Shown here piece by piece: positions 27,880 to 37,739 of a stretch of DNA of 64,000 nucleotides. The DNA lies in the NCBI RefSeq assembly GCF_001792775.2, contig NZ_MLGE02000005.1:62001-126000 (forward strand), in the 5' to 3' direction. The notes under the pieces are model-generated. The model made no database searches. It worked only from the letters and a program-made list of their open reading frames with translations, and was not told the origin of the DNA. The position numbers and the translations under genes are program-made. Within the stretch, counting starts at the first letter, position 1. Every line of letters begins with the position of its first letter. This DNA is from Staphylococcus pseudintermedius (lineage in GTDB: Bacteria > Bacillota > Bacilli > Staphylococcales > Staphylococcaceae).

Positions 27880-29331
27880 ATGAAAAAAAAGAATCAAAAG
27901 CCTGATCGTGGTGACCTCCAACAAAACCTTTCAGAAAAATTTGTGTGGGCCATTGCTTATGGTTCATGTATCGGTTGGGGTTCGTTCATCTTACCAGGTG
28001 ACTGGATTCAATCATCCGGACCTATTGCCGCATCAATCGGTATTTTTATCGGTGCCTTATTAATGATCGTTATCGCGGTAAGTTACGGTGCATTAGTCGA
28101 ACGCTTTCCAGTGTCAGGTGGTGGCTTTGCATTTAGTTTTTTAGGGTTTGGACGTTATGTTAGCTTTTTCTCAGCATGGTTTTTAACGTTTGGATACATA
28201 TGTGTCGTCGCGTTAAATGCGACAGCGTTCAGTTTATTAATCAAATTTTTACTGCCAGATGTGATTGAATTTGGCAAACTTTATACGATTGCAGGTTGGG
28301 ATGTCTACATTACTGAAATTTTAATTGCATCTATCCTTTTACTCGTTTTTATGTTGATTGCGATTAAAGGGGCAAGCGTTTCAGGTTCATTGCAATATTA
28401 TTTCTGTGTTGCAATGGTCGTTGTCGTCGTATTACTCTTTATCGGATCGTTCTTTGGTTCTAACTATTCATTAGATCATTTAAAACCTTATAATGGTACA
28501 CATTATGGATGGTTCCAAGCGATTATTATGATTGTCGCAGTCGCACCGTGGGCCTACGTCGGTTTCGATAATATCCCACAAACCGCAGAGGAATTTAATT
28601 TCTCACCGAATAAAACATTTAAATTAATCGTTTATAGTTTACTTGCAGCGAGTTTGACCTATATCTTAATGATTTTATATACAGGCTGGCTATCAGGTGG
28701 TAATAGCGACTTATGGTTGACGGGTTCGGTAACGCGTGAAGCATTCGGTACGATTGGTCTAGCGGTATTGAGCATCGCGATTATTATGGGGATTTTCACC
28801 GGCTTAAACGGTTTCTTGTTAAGTTCAAGCCGCTTGTTATTCTCAATGGGGCGCTCAGGCATTATGCCGTCATTATTTAGTCAATTACACAAAAGATATA
28901 AAACACCATACGTTGCGATTATGTTCTTAGTTGCGATTACATTGATTGCGCCATGGTTAGGTCGTACCGCGTTAACATGGATTGTCGATATGTCATCTAC
29001 AGGGGTATCTATCGCTTACCTTGTAACATGCCTTGCAGCAGCGAAATTGTTTAGCTTTAATCAAAACAGTCAAACTTACGGACCGGTTTATAAAGTGTTT
29101 GCGATTATTGGCTCAATTTTTGCCTTTATCTTTTTACTGTTACTATTGTTGCCATTTTCACCGGCGTCGTTATCTATGCCATCCTATATTGCGTTAGGTG
29201 GTTGGACGATTCTCGGATTGGTGTTCTTCTTTATTCGTTTACCTAAATTACGTCGTATGGATAAAGATGAGTTGACACAATTGATTTTGGATACGAGAAA
29301 ACGTGATGTTGAAAAAATGATAGAGGAATAA
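27880..29331 (+). CDS. APC-family amino acid permease
   Basis: A 483-residue, 12-helix transporter of the APC superfamily. The first helix carries GSCIGWGSFILPGDW, the unwound binding-site region, and helices 2-3 the VERFPVSGGGFAFSFLGFG segment. Amino acids or amines are the probable substrates; specificity cannot be read from the sequence. AGGGGTG precedes the ATG. The downstream convergent space holds dispersed-repeat copy B. Confidence 0.87.
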   Translation: MKKKNQKPDRGDLQQNLSEKFVWAIAYGSCIGWGSFILPGDWIQSSGPIAASIGIFIGALLMIVIAVSYGALVERFPVSGGGFAFSFLGFGRYVSFFSAWFLTFGYICVVALNATAFSLLIKFLLPDVIEFGKLYTIAGWDVYITEILIASILLLVFMLIAIKGASVSGSLQYYFCVAMVVVVVLLFIGSFFGSNYSLDHLKPYNGTHYGWFQAIIMIVAVAPWAYVGFDNIPQTAEEFNFSPNKTFKLIVYSLLAASLTYILMILYTGWLSGGNSDLWLTGSVTREAFGTIGLAVLSIAIIMGIFTGLNGFLLSSSRLLFSMGRSGIMPSLFSQLHKRYKTPYVAIMFLVAITLIAPWLGRTALTWIVDMSSTGVSIAYLVTCLAAAKLFSFNQNSQTYGPVYKVFAIIGSIFAFIFLLLLLLPFSPASLSMPSYIALGGWTILGLVFFFIRLPKLRRMDKDELTQLILDTRKRDVEKMIEE

Positions 29332-29409
29332 TTAATTGTGAAATGTTAAAAGCATTGGTATGAAAATTTTGGTAGACTTACACATTTTATTTTACATTAT
29401 GTAAGAACA

Positions 29410-29803
29410 CTTTTGATTGCCGCCATGGATTCTCTTTCCGAGGGGCTGAAGGGAGGTTGTGACAAAAGCGCTTAGGATTTGAGCAGAACCGAGCGATGAG
29501 CAAAATTGCTTTCCAAATTTTGCCGAAATCGCGGGAGTTCTGTCGAAAATCCTGCTTTTGGAACACCGTTTATTGATTCCCAGCGCACCCATTCATTGTG
29601 GATTTTGGGAGCAGTACAGAAATCTCATGTGTAACAAAGATTTCGTTGTACTGCCCCCGCAAGGCTGACTAGACTTCTCAAAAGCATGCGCATTGAGAAG
29701 TCTAGTCAGCTACTGCGTTAAACGGTAGCCACTTTTAAAGTAAAGAAGTAACTGCTAGCAGTATGCACGCCTCCCCTCAGGAGTCTCATCCATTTTGGCA
29801 ATC
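29410..29803 (-). repeat. Dispersed intergenic repeat, copy B
   Basis: This is the inverted partner of the element at 21890-22285. It carries a 15-bp perfect hairpin (GACTAGACTTCTCAA with its complement, 29667-29707), the shared CTGCCCCCGCAAGGC block and ends CCTCCCCTCAGGAGTCTC. It fills the convergent gap between the amino acid permease and DUF423. Confidence 0.82.
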
Positions 29804-29935
29804 ATGTGTGATCAACAAAGAAATTAATCCAACGACTTACATTTCATAAAATCAATAACATTAAACATTTTGTAACACATCCAATGCAACTCACTCATGA
29901 TTTCAAAATCATTTATTTTCATATAAAACATTGGA

Positions 29936-29972
29936 AGAGGCTGGGAATTAAGTTTTCCTAGCCTCCTTTTTG
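29936..29972 (+). terminator. Rho-independent terminator
   Basis: GAGGCTGGGAA pairs with TTCCTAGCCTC (one mismatch or G-U) and is followed by CTTTTT. Confidence 0.7.
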
Positions 29973-30015
29973 ATTTCATCAGTATAAACAATGTGTTAAT
30001 AAAGTTCAATTCAAC

Positions 30016-30045
30016 AAAAAAGACAGACGTTTGCCTGCCTTTTCC
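30016..30045 (-). terminator. Terminator of the ung-DUF5327-DUF423 operon
   Basis: On the reverse strand AAAGGCAGGC pairs with GTCTGTCTTT (G-U pairs), followed by T residues, just after the DUF423 stop. Confidence 0.65.
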
Positions 30046-30063
30046 AACTGGATTCGAATGAAC

Positions 30064-30426
30064 TTATAATTTAAATGCTGCAATGGCAAGCATGAGCCAG
30101 CTAATGACAAACAAAATGCCACCAATTGGCGTAATTGCACCAAGCACGCTCACTTGTGTTAAAGATAAGATATACAGTGAACCACTAAAGAACACGATAC
30201 CTAAAAACATGAGCCAACCTGCCCAGCCGACGTTAAGGTTAAGTGCACCACCAATAATACCAATAAGCACAAGACCTAACCCATGATACATTTGATATGT
30301 TGTCGCTTTTTCCCATACCGACATATAATGCTCTGATAACTTTCCGTCCAATGCATGTGCACCGAAAGCCCCTGTACCCACTGCCATTAAAGCGTTCAGT
30401 GCACCTAAAATAATAAATACTTTCAC
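30064..30426 (-). CDS. DUF423 family membrane protein
   Basis: A 120-residue protein with four hydrophobic segments and the DUF423 signature ([10 protein letters not shown] near the N-terminus, [13 protein letters not shown], then [11 protein letters not shown] and [12 protein letters not shown]). The function is unknown. The start is GTG 30426 behind GAGGAGGG. It is the last gene of the ung-DUF5327-DUF423 group, an arrangement I recall from S. aureus. Confidence 0.9.
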   Translation of the reverse strand: MKVFIILGALNALMAVGTGAFGAHALDGKLSEHYMSVWEKATTYQMYHGLGLVLIGIIGGALNLNVGWAGWLMFLGIVFFSGSLYILSLTQVSVLGAITPIGGILFVISWLMLAIAAFKL

Positions 30427-30453
30427 AATATTCCCTCCTCATCAAAGTGATCA

Positions 30454-30777
30454 TTAAAAATCAAAAATTGAAGCACCATTTCCTATTTCATCATCCGTGA
30501 CCATACGTTGATCAGATGTCGTTTGTGCGGTTGCGCTAGAAGATGATACTTTACCGCCCATCATCCGAATCTCTTCATCTGTCACTTGTGTCGACACTTG
30601 TCTTTTCGGTGTGACGGTTGAAGATGAACGTGATGGTGCGCTTGTCTCTTGCCCCGTATACAGCGCCGTTAAAGCATGAATGGCATAGATATGTTTTTCA
30701 AACGCAGCATCAGTCGTCGCGGCATCTGCTTGAACCAATTCATGTTCCAACAGTTGAATCAGTTTGTCTTTATTCAT
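30454..30777 (-). CDS. DUF5327 (YwdI-like) protein
   Basis: A 107-residue soluble protein with a helical N-terminus ([32 protein letters not shown]) and a Ser/Thr-rich linker, ending in [13 protein letters not shown]. The pattern is that of the YwdI family next to ung in Bacillus and Staphylococcus. ATG 30777 follows GGAGG and lies inside the ung stop region, so it is coupled to ung. Role unknown. Confidence 0.8.
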   Translation of the reverse strand: MNKDKLIQLLEHELVQADAATTDAAFEKHIYAIHALTALYTGQETSAPSRSSSTVTPKRQVSTQVTDEEIRMMGGKVSSSSATAQTTSDQRMVTDDEIGNGASIFDF

Positions 30778-31438
30778 ACGCTTCCTCCTTTTGTTCACAC
30801 CAATGGATTGGCGCTAAACCTTGTGCTTCAAGATAGGCATTCGTTTTGGAATACGGTTTGGAACCAAAAAAACCTCTATGTGCCGATAATGGACTCGGGT
30901 GTGGTGATTTAATGACATAGTGCCGTGATGTATCAATCAATCTTTCTTTTTGTTGTGCCGGTCTGCCCCACAATACAAAGACGACACCTTTTTTATGATC
31001 AGATATCGCTTGGATAATTTCATTCGTAAATGTTTCCCAGCCAATATCTTTATGTGAATGTGCTTGGCCTTGACGCACTGTAAGCACCGTATTCAATAGC
31101 AGCACACCTTCCCTCGCCCAATCTTGTAAATGTGGCGACGTCCGTTGACAGCCAATATCGTCAGCGAGTTCCTGATACATATTGCGCAATGAAGGTGGAA
31201 ATTTCGCACCTGGTTGTACTGAAAAAGCTAAACCGTGTGCTTGATTCGGACCATGATAGGGATCTTGTCCTAATATCACCACTTTGACATTTTCGAATGG
31301 CGTGAGGTCAAAAGCTTGATAAATATTTTCACGCTCGGGGTAAACAATTTGCGTCGTATATTCTTTTTCTAAAAAGTCATGCATCGCTTTAAAATCATGC
31401 TTTTCTTTAATTTCATGAAATATTGTTGACCAATCCAT
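30770..31438 (-). CDS. ung: Uracil-DNA glycosylase
   Basis: A 222-residue family-1 UDG that excises uracil from DNA in base-excision repair. The water-activating Asp is in [16 protein letters not shown] (about residue 59), with [10 protein letters not shown] and the His-containing [13 protein letters not shown] loop. ATG 31438 has GAGGTG at 6 bases and gives the N-terminus MDWSTIF that matches staphylococcal Ung; the GTG at 31456 is upstream of that site. It overlaps the DUF5327 start. Confidence 0.96.
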   Translation of the reverse strand: MDWSTIFHEIKEKHDFKAMHDFLEKEYTTQIVYPERENIYQAFDLTPFENVKVVILGQDPYHGPNQAHGLAFSVQPGAKFPPSLRNMYQELADDIGCQRTSPHLQDWAREGVLLLNTVLTVRQGQAHSHKDIGWETFTNEIIQAISDHKKGVVFVLWGRPAQQKERLIDTSRHYVIKSPHPSPLSAHRGFFGSKPYSKTNAYLEAQGLAPIHWCEQKEEAYE

Positions 31439-31627
31439 CTTCTTCACCTCAGCCACATTTTAACATAATTTCGCCTCGCTCACCGCTATGATTCAATAAA
31501 CATTTTTATAGCAGCTGTTCAATGTGCATGCTAAAATGAGGAACATAAGCATATTGTAGCGTACAGCAGTTACCATACTCATTATGGTATGATGTAATAG
31601 ATGTACAATTGAAGGAGTGAATGAACG

Positions 31628-32458
31628 ATGGCTTTGAAAAAAGTATTAACGATTGCAGGATCAGACACAAGTGCAGGTGCGGGGATGCAAGCCGACTTAA
31701 AAACTTTCCAAGAGTTAGACACGTACGGTATGGTTGCACTTGCAGCGATTGTGACAATGGATAAAGAAACTTGGTCACATGATGTGAGCCCTATCCCATT
31801 TGATGTGTTCAACAAGCAACTTGAAACAGTCATTAGCGTAGGACCTGATGCAGTCAAAACAGGTATGCTCGGTAGCGAAGAAATCATCCAACGTGCTGGA
31901 GAAGCATACACAGAATCAGGCGCAAAAAATTTCGTAGTAGACCCTGTTATGGTATGTAAAGGTGAAAATGAAGTCCTTAACCCGGGAAATACTGAAGCGA
32001 TGATTAAATATTTATTACCGAAAGCAACTGTTGCGACACCGAACCTTTTTGAAGCAGGTCAATTATCTGGTTTAGGCACGTTGAAATCTATTGAAGATAT
32101 GAAAAAAGCAGCAAAAATCATCCACGAGCAAGGGGCACAACACGTGGTGATTAAAGGTGGTAAAGCGTTAGATCAAGATAAATCATACGACTTATACTAT
32201 GATGGCAACAAGTTCTACCAGTTAACAACGGACATGTTCCAACAAAGTTACAACCACGGGGCAGGCTGTACATTTGCGGCAGCGACAACAGCCAACTTAG
32301 CGAATGGTCAAACACCAAAAGAAGCCGTGATTAATGCGAAAGCGTTCGTAGCTTCTGCCATTAAAAACGGCTGGAAAATGAACGATTATGTTGGCCCTGT
32401 CGATCACGGTGCATCAAATCGTGTTGAACAAATTGAAGTTGAAGTGACTGAAATTTAA
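31628..32458 (+). CDS. thiD: Hydroxymethylpyrimidine/pyridoxal kinase
   Basis: A 276-residue ribokinase-fold enzyme (TIAGSDTSAGAGMQADLKTF at the substrate end; VDPVMVCKG; NHGAGCTFAAATTANLANG with the catalytic GAGC motif). The staphylococcal protein phosphorylates hydroxymethylpyrimidine and pyridoxal, so pdxK is an alternative name. Here it is single, with no other thiamine gene around. GAAGGAGTG precedes the ATG and a long-loop terminator follows. Confidence 0.93.
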   Translation: MALKKVLTIAGSDTSAGAGMQADLKTFQELDTYGMVALAAIVTMDKETWSHDVSPIPFDVFNKQLETVISVGPDAVKTGMLGSEEIIQRAGEAYTESGAKNFVVDPVMVCKGENEVLNPGNTEAMIKYLLPKATVATPNLFEAGQLSGLGTLKSIEDMKKAAKIIHEQGAQHVVIKGGKALDQDKSYDLYYDGNKFYQLTTDMFQQSYNHGAGCTFAAATTANLANGQTPKEAVINAKAFVASAIKNGWKMNDYVGPVDHGASNRVEQIEVEVTEI

Positions 32459-32507
32459 TTTCCTTCTCACTCAGATTCAAACTCCGTATTTAAATAAACA
32501 TGGCTAA

Positions 32508-32576
32508 AACCTTGATGTATTATATTGTTGAGCTCCGTTATCTCGTTCACATTATGATACATCAAGGTTATTTTTT
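32508..32576. terminator. Terminator after thiD
   Basis: AACCTTGATGTAT (32508-32520) and ATACATCAAGGTT (32557-32569) form a perfect 13-bp stem around a 36-base loop, followed by ATTTTTT. Confidence 0.7.
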
Positions 32577-32602
32577 CGAGATTGGGCAATTCCCTTGCTC
32601 TC

Positions 32603-32863
32603 CTAGGACGCTTTTACTTCTATCACGATTTTCAGTTGTTCATCTATTCCCGACACTTGAATTTGCATGTTGTCACACTGCCAAGTGACCTGTTCATCAA
32701 CCCCAATAGTATTTTTATAACGTACCGCTATCGGTTCAACTCCAGCCTCGACACATACATATTGGACGACGAGTTGGCCTGGGACAATATCCGTATGTAT
32801 CGGATTCGTGTCATTCACCAGTGCTAAATAGTGCTGCACGTCTTCTGTTGAAAAACACATCAT
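32603..32863 (-). CDS. Small hotdog/MaoC-like protein of the vra operon
   Basis: An 86-residue protein starting MMCFSTEDVQHYLALVNDTNPIH. The N-terminal segment is that of MaoC-like hydratases (F-S-x-x-D-V-x-x-Y-x-x-x-x-x-D-x-N-P-I-H), followed by a shortened beta-rich half. Its ATG overlaps the vraC stop (ATGATG with TGA), so it belongs to the same operon. S. aureus has an equivalent short gene after vraC. Catalytic activity is uncertain because the fold looks incomplete; it may pair with VraC. Confidence 0.75.
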   Translation of the reverse strand: MMCFSTEDVQHYLALVNDTNPIHTDIVPGQLVVQYVCVEAGVEPIAVRYKNTIGVDEQVTWQCDNMQIQVSGIDEQLKIVIEVKAS

Positions 32864-33231
32864 GACACCCTCCGACTGACAAAAGTTTGTATGATTCGAC
32901 AATGGCATGTATCACCTTGATCGAATGATAATGCCATTTGATAACGTTGAAATGACTTGATTTGTTGGACTTTTAATACGGCCATTGTCACTTGATAATG
33001 CTCGCCTACTTTTAAAGGGTAATGTGTTTCAATTTCTGTAGCTACGAGTCGAATTGCTGTTTCTTTAAATGGTCGAAATAGCGAAAAAAGTGGCCATACG
33101 CGTGCAGTCATTAATAAAGGGACGGTGGTCGTCTGTGGCATATTAAAAAATTGTTGATAACGCTGGACTGCACTTTTGTCGAAACAGTAAGCTTTAACTT
33201 CACGGTCGCCAACGTTCAAAAAGTGCTGCAT
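32860..33231 (-). CDS. vraC: VraC-like hotdog-fold protein
   Basis: A 123-residue protein beginning MQHFLNVGDREVKAYCFDKSAV. Its TVPLLMTARVWPLFSLF and HYPLKVGEHYQVTM segments resemble the N-terminal half of dehydratase hotdog proteins and S. aureus VraC. I take ATG 33231 because GGAGGGGG lies about 10 bases before it; this start is inside the vraB coding region, giving a 32-base overlap. Together with the next small gene it may form a two-part hydratase. Confidence 0.8.
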   Translation of the reverse strand: MQHFLNVGDREVKAYCFDKSAVQRYQQFFNMPQTTTVPLLMTARVWPLFSLFRPFKETAIRLVATEIETHYPLKVGEHYQVTMAVLKVQQIKSFQRYQMALSFDQGDTCHCRIIQTFVSRRVS

Positions 33232-34345
33232 TGCCCATGCCCCCTCCAATGCCCATTGTCGCAATGGTACTTTGTGCATCTTTCATGTAAAACAGACGGG
33301 TCACTAACATCGCACCACTCGCACTATACGGATGACCGATCGCAATCGCACCACCGTAACGATTCAATTGCGCCTCTTGAATGTTCAACGCACGTGCAGA
33401 CGCTAACACTTGCGCGCTAAAAGCTTCATTCAATTCTACGGCATCAATTTGGTCTATCGTCCGTTGTTGTCGTTCTAAAATGCGCTGCACTGCGGGTACA
33501 GGACCGATGCCTAATACATGTGGATCCACCCCTTCAACCGCATAATCCATAAACATCAGACCTTCCGACATACCGAGTTCGCGTGCTTTTTGTTCAGACA
33601 TGACGACAACTAGACAGGCGCCGTCGTGTTTGAGACAACAATTACCGACTGTCACTGTCCCACCTTCATGTAATGGCTTTAACCGTGCAATCCGCTCATA
33701 CTGAAGATGCGGCTTAACACTTTCATCTTGTATCATTTGCTGACCTTTCACTATTAATGGCAATATTTCAGCTGACATCGCACCTGTCGCAATCGCTTTA
33801 CTTGCACGATGATGGCTTTGAACCGCAAAACGATCTTGGTCTTCACGTGACACATCATACTGTTTTGCCACGTTGTCTGCCGCTTCAATCATAGTCGGAT
33901 CTTGACCTACTGGCGCAAATGGCGCACGCTCATAAAATGTCGGAGGTGTCGTTGGATACAGTGATGTCGGCTTTTCCATTTTCCAAGGTGCACGACTCGT
34001 ACTTTCGACACCCCCTGCAATATAAAAGTCTCCTGCACCGCTTTCAACGAGTCGACTCGCCAAATGAATTGCTTCAAGGCCCGAACCGCATTGACGATCA
34101 ACCGTGAGACCTGGAACAGACACATCTATCCCTGCCTCGAGCAAACTTTTTCGCGCAATATTGCCCCCTTTACCGACAATATTACCGAGAATGACGTCAT
34201 CTAAATCATTGAGTGAACAAGATAAAGTCGCTTCAAAATGTTCGAATAACGGTTTCAGTAGATGCTCCGGCTCCCATTTTTGAAGTTGACCGCCATACAC
34301 GCCAATTGGTGTCCGTTTTGCTGCAACAATGACTGCTTTCGTCAT
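33200..34345 (-). CDS. vraB: Thiolase (acetyl-CoA C-acyltransferase), VraB type
   Basis: A 381-residue thiolase. The nucleophilic Cys lies in DRQCGSGLEAIHLA (about residue 85); the C-terminal catalytic GGAIAIGHPYSASGA His is present. The usual second Cys region near the end reads GIGGGMGNAALFE, where many thiolases have CIGGGxG, so a Cys-to-Gly/Ile difference may affect activity. It overlaps vraA (ATGA) and vraC, suggesting one fatty-acid-related operon. Confidence 0.9.
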   Translation of the reverse strand: MTKAVIVAAKRTPIGVYGGQLQKWEPEHLLKPLFEHFEATLSCSLNDLDDVILGNIVGKGGNIARKSLLEAGIDVSVPGLTVDRQCGSGLEAIHLASRLVESGAGDFYIAGGVESTSRAPWKMEKPTSLYPTTPPTFYERAPFAPVGQDPTMIEAADNVAKQYDVSREDQDRFAVQSHHRASKAIATGAMSAEILPLIVKGQQMIQDESVKPHLQYERIARLKPLHEGGTVTVGNCCLKHDGACLVVVMSEQKARELGMSEGLMFMDYAVEGVDPHVLGIGPVPAVQRILERQQRTIDQIDAVELNEAFSAQVLASARALNIQEAQLNRYGGAIAIGHPYSASGAMLVTRLFYMKDAQSTIATMGIGGGMGNAALFERWRP

Positions 34346-35697
34346 TGATAATCACCCCTTTCATAGCAAGTTTGTGCCATTTTTCTCGAAACTTTCCCAC
34401 TCTCAGTATATGGTAATGTTGCGACGTAAATAAATTTTGACGGTATTTCATATCTCGATACACGTGATGACAACCAGTGCCGTACCGCTTGAATGTCCAA
34501 CTGTTCCGGACCCGTATAAAGGGCAATCGCTAACTCACCTAGCTTATCATGTGGAAGTCGTACAATGACCACATCTACAATTTCGGGCCTTTGCTTGAGG
34601 TGTTGTTCAATCACAGCAGGATACACATTCTTCCCACCAATAATCAAGCGGTCTTGTACACGCCCTTTTAAATACAGCACATCATTCTCGATACGAGCGT
34701 AATCACCTGTCGCTATCCATTCATTAACGGAGGCCTCACCGAGATAACCTGAAAATGTCATCGGGCTTTTCACAAACAATTGTCCTATTCCGGCATCATC
34801 TCGTTCACGTAATGTCACTGTCACATTTGGAAATAGACGCCCCACAGAATCGAGTGGTGCAGTTTGATTACGATTGACACTAATAAAGCTCGCTTCCGAC
34901 GTGCCGAAAAACTCATCAATCGCGCTTTCAGGAAATATCTTTTTGAGTTGTGTGTGACGACTGGCGGGCAATTTGTCTCCAGAAATAAAAATGTGACGTA
35001 TCCACTGTGACTGTTCTCCTAAATGGATTCCATCGTACACCATTGTAGGTACGATAAACAATGCACACGTTTGTTGAAGTTCTGCAACATATACCAAACT
35101 TTTTGCCATATCATAGCGATCTTGCCCGATAAACGTTTTGCCATTCCATAACGCATAAATCAGCACATACAACGTTAACGAATGAGCATACGGACCGAGT
35201 GCCATATACGTCTGTGTAGAGGCATCGAGCAACGTATCATTCACTTCAAATGAAGCAATCCATGACGGTAAATCCCTCATAAACCCTTTCGGTAAACCTG
35301 TCGTACCTGACGTAAACCCAATATGTAAGCATTGCGGAATCATTGGCGCTTTATGTGCGGGTTCGTGTGAAGTAGATGTCAATCCTTCATCTCCCCATAC
35401 ATAAGGCATACGGTGTAACTTAATGAGCGCATCCCGTTGTTCCGTTGACCATTGCGGTCCGAGCACACACGGCACACCTTGACGTACGAGGGCCGCTAAA
35501 TAAGCTACGATAAAGTCCAACGTTTGGGTATGCGTCAACATTACATTTTGATGCGATATATTCGTGGGCAATGCTTCACTTTCCTTTTGCACATCTCGCC
35601 ACAACGTTTCATAGGTGAGCGTCACATCGTCCATCCTAATCGCAATATGTTCCGGTCTTTCTACGGCATATGTTTCAAGTCGCTTTAACAATTCCAA
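34342..35697 (-). CDS. vraA: Acyl-CoA synthetase / AMP-binding protein, VraA type
   Basis: A 451-residue adenylate-forming enzyme. The P-loop FTSGTTGLPKGFM, the FFGTSEASF motif and the GDYARIENDVLYLKGRVQDRLIIGGKNVYP core are all present, with a C-terminal Lys in TESGKVSRKM. This matches S. aureus VraA, a long-chain acyl-CoA ligase-like protein. The start is TTG at 35697 with only a weak GATGAAG upstream. First gene of a four-gene coupled operon. Confidence 0.9.
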   Translation of the reverse strand: MELLKRLETYAVERPEHIAIRMDDVTLTYETLWRDVQKESEALPTNISHQNVMLTHTQTLDFIVAYLAALVRQGVPCVLGPQWSTEQRDALIKLHRMPYVWGDEGLTSTSHEPAHKAPMIPQCLHIGFTSGTTGLPKGFMRDLPSWIASFEVNDTLLDASTQTYMALGPYAHSLTLYVLIYALWNGKTFIGQDRYDMAKSLVYVAELQQTCALFIVPTMVYDGIHLGEQSQWIRHIFISGDKLPASRHTQLKKIFPESAIDEFFGTSEASFISVNRNQTAPLDSVGRLFPNVTVTLRERDDAGIGQLFVKSPMTFSGYLGEASVNEWIATGDYARIENDVLYLKGRVQDRLIIGGKNVYPAVIEQHLKQRPEIVDVVIVRLPHDKLGELAIALYTGPEQLDIQAVRHWLSSRVSRYEIPSKFIYVATLPYTESGKVSRKMAQTCYERGDYQ

Positions 35698-35751
35698 ACT
35701 TCATCACACTACTTTTACAATTTTTCTTTATTTTAACATAGCGTGCACTTT

Positions 35752-35796
35752 CCACATATGTGGATTTCATTTTGTCCCTCCATCTTTCATATGTGG
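35752..35796. promoter_or_regulatory. Perfect palindrome and half repeat upstream of vraA
   Basis: CCACATATGTGG (35752-35763) is a perfect 12-base palindrome about 55 bases upstream of vraA, and CATATGTGG recurs at 35788-35796. Such a pair suggests a regulator binding site for the vraA operon; the regulator is unknown. Confidence 0.5.
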
Positions 35797-35855
35797 TCAT
35801 CATGCAAAATTTAATGTGATGCCAACTCATCCATATTGATGCATTTCCATGTGAA

Positions 35856-35890
35856 AAGGCCGGGTCATCGTGAAATGCCCAGCCTTAAAA
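35856..35890 (-). terminator. Terminator of gpmA
   Basis: On the reverse strand AAGGCTGGGC pairs with CCCGGCCTT and runs into TTTTC. It lies 12-45 bases after the gpmA stop. Confidence 0.75.
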
Positions 35891-35901
35891 TAATACAGTT
35901 G

Positions 35902-36588
35902 TTATAAATAATATTTGTCAATAACTTTTAAATCATCTGTCAATTCGTAAATCAGTGGCGCACCTGTTTTAATTTCATAGCCGACGATATCTTCATCTGA
36001 TACGCCTTCTAAATATTTAATCAAAGCACGTAATGAGTTTCCATGGGCCGCTACAAGTACTGTTTTATCAGCTAATAATTCTTGAGAAATTTGGTCGTTC
36101 CAATATGGGATGACACGCACCAAAGTATCTTTCAAACTTTCAGATTCAGGCATCACGCGTCTATCTAATAATTCGTATTTGCGATCTTTTAAATAGCGCT
36201 CGCGTTGTGCTTCATCTTGTGCTGGCGGAGGTGTATCGTAAGAACGTCTCCAAATATGGACTTGTTCTTCACCAAATTGCTGACGTGCTTCATCTTTATT
36301 TAATCCTTGTAAACCACCGTAATGACGTTCATTTAAACGCCACGATTTAACAACGGGTACGTAGAGTTGATCAGACTCATTTAATAAATGAAACGTGGTC
36401 TTAATCGCACGCTTTAATAACGAGGTAAATGCAATATCAATATGAATGTCTTGTTCTTTCAATTTTTTTCCTGATGTGATGGCTTCGTTGTGACCTTGTT
36501 CGGATAAATCGACGTCTGCCCATCCTGTAAATAAGTTTTCAGCATTCCAGACGCTTTGTCCGTGTCTACATAAAATAAGTTTTGGCAT
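35902..36588 (-). CDS. gpmA: 2,3-bisphosphoglycerate-dependent phosphoglycerate mutase
   Basis: A 228-residue glycolytic enzyme interconverting 3- and 2-phosphoglycerate. His9 in LCRHGQSVWNAENLFTGW is the phosphorylated residue; RRAIKTT-type Arg (KRAIKTTFHLL), ERHYGGLQG and AAHGNSLRALIKYLEG complete the active site. The length fits the family. It is monocistronic with its own terminator. The gap to the left-hand neighbour holds dispersed-repeat copy C. Confidence 0.95.
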   Translation of the reverse strand: MPKLILCRHGQSVWNAENLFTGWADVDLSEQGHNEAITSGKKLKEQDIHIDIAFTSLLKRAIKTTFHLLNESDQLYVPVVKSWRLNERHYGGLQGLNKDEARQQFGEEQVHIWRRSYDTPPPAQDEAQRERYLKDRKYELLDRRVMPESESLKDTLVRVIPYWNDQISQELLADKTVLVAAHGNSLRALIKYLEGVSDEDIVGYEIKTGAPLIYELTDDLKVIDKYYL

Positions 36589-36869
36589 GTTTTACCTTCT
36601 TTCTATATCGTGAACGCCAGTGTCGCAACATTTGTTGATCAAAAAAGACGTTCACGTACTCATATTGTACCAACAAATGCGCTTACTTTATTTTATAAAT
36701 TGATTATAACAAGTTTTTTATGCTTTTTCATGATTCCAACATGATAAAATTTGAATATATTAAGTCATTTGCTCGAAATCGGATATAAAACTTTTCGGTC
36801 ATCTGAATTGATATATTTCAATCAAGCCCTCCCCATTGATATCCATTTTTTAAATTTTACAATTGCCAT

Positions 36870-36990
36870 CCTGGGCTTGCTTTCCTAGGGGACTTGCCTC
36901 AACTAAATTCGGCAGGATTGAAGTACACATTTGTAAGAAGCCGAATTGGATTTTCGGCTGCGTCTGATCCCTCAGGAGTCTCCCCCATTT
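36870..36990 (-). repeat. Dispersed intergenic repeat, copy C (short form)
   Basis: A short relative of the element at 62500-62775. It shares the TTCCTAG ... CAACTAAA ... ATTGAAG ... GCCGAATTGG series and the CCCTCAGGAGTCTC end with copies B and D, but lacks the central hairpin module. The rest of the 36.6-37.2 kb gap is AT-rich and holds the gpmA promoter. Confidence 0.65.
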
Positions 36991-37205
36991 TAGCAATTGA
37001 ATATCGAATATTGTGAATCAATGATGGTCAAACATTTGATTATGAAGAGAACGAAAATTATCAAAAATTTTAATCCTGTATCATCTGACTTGATTTTATG
37101 GTTCAATATAACTGTTTTCAATTTTCATAGCAAAGCAGAAAAAATAGTAATGTTCCATTCTCATAGATATCCCCCTGTTTTCAAAAAGAATAGAGGCCTA
37201 TCTCC

Positions 37206-37679
37206 CTATTCTTCATCACGTACCAATTGAATGGTTTTAGAAGCGATTGTTTCTACAAAATGTGCATTATGATCAATCCCAATCATGGTCGGTCGCGCAT
37301 TGGCCAACATGTCAATCAGTTGGTCCACAACATAAAAGTCTAAGTAATTAGTCACTTCATCCCACATCAACAAACTACTTTGCTGAATTAGCGAATGGGC
37401 AATCAACACTTTTTTCTTTTCACCATCACTCCAGCCTTCCGTTTGTCGTGCCGTGAATTTTTTCTTTTCGACTCCTAATTGATAAAGTAAATGTAGAAAC
37501 TTCTCCTTTTGAGGTTGTGGCAAAGTTTGAAACCATTGATTGTGATCATCTTGATACACATATTTTTGATCGACCACTGACGTCTTTTCAGGTAAATGAA
37601 TGTCATACTCTCCCACAATATCATACTGTTCCGGATGTTGTATAAAGTTGAATAACATTGATTTCCCCACACCATTTTC
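37206..37679 (-). pseudogene. C-terminal fragment of an ABC-F ATPase
   Basis: The remaining ~157 codons begin at the second-domain Walker A (ENGVGKSMLF), immediately after an in-frame TAG (37680-37682). They include the signature WSDGEKKKVLIAHSL, Walker B LLMWDEVTNYLD and the H-switch IDHNAHFVE. Everything upstream (first ATPase domain and linker) is missing. ABC-F proteins protect ribosomes from antibiotics; this piece cannot. The break adjoins an IS21 remnant, which probably accompanied the truncation. Confidence 0.75.
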
Positions 37680-37739
37680 CTACATTTTTTATTTTCTAAA
37701 TTATATAATCATGTCTTAACTCAATATTTGAACAGAGGT

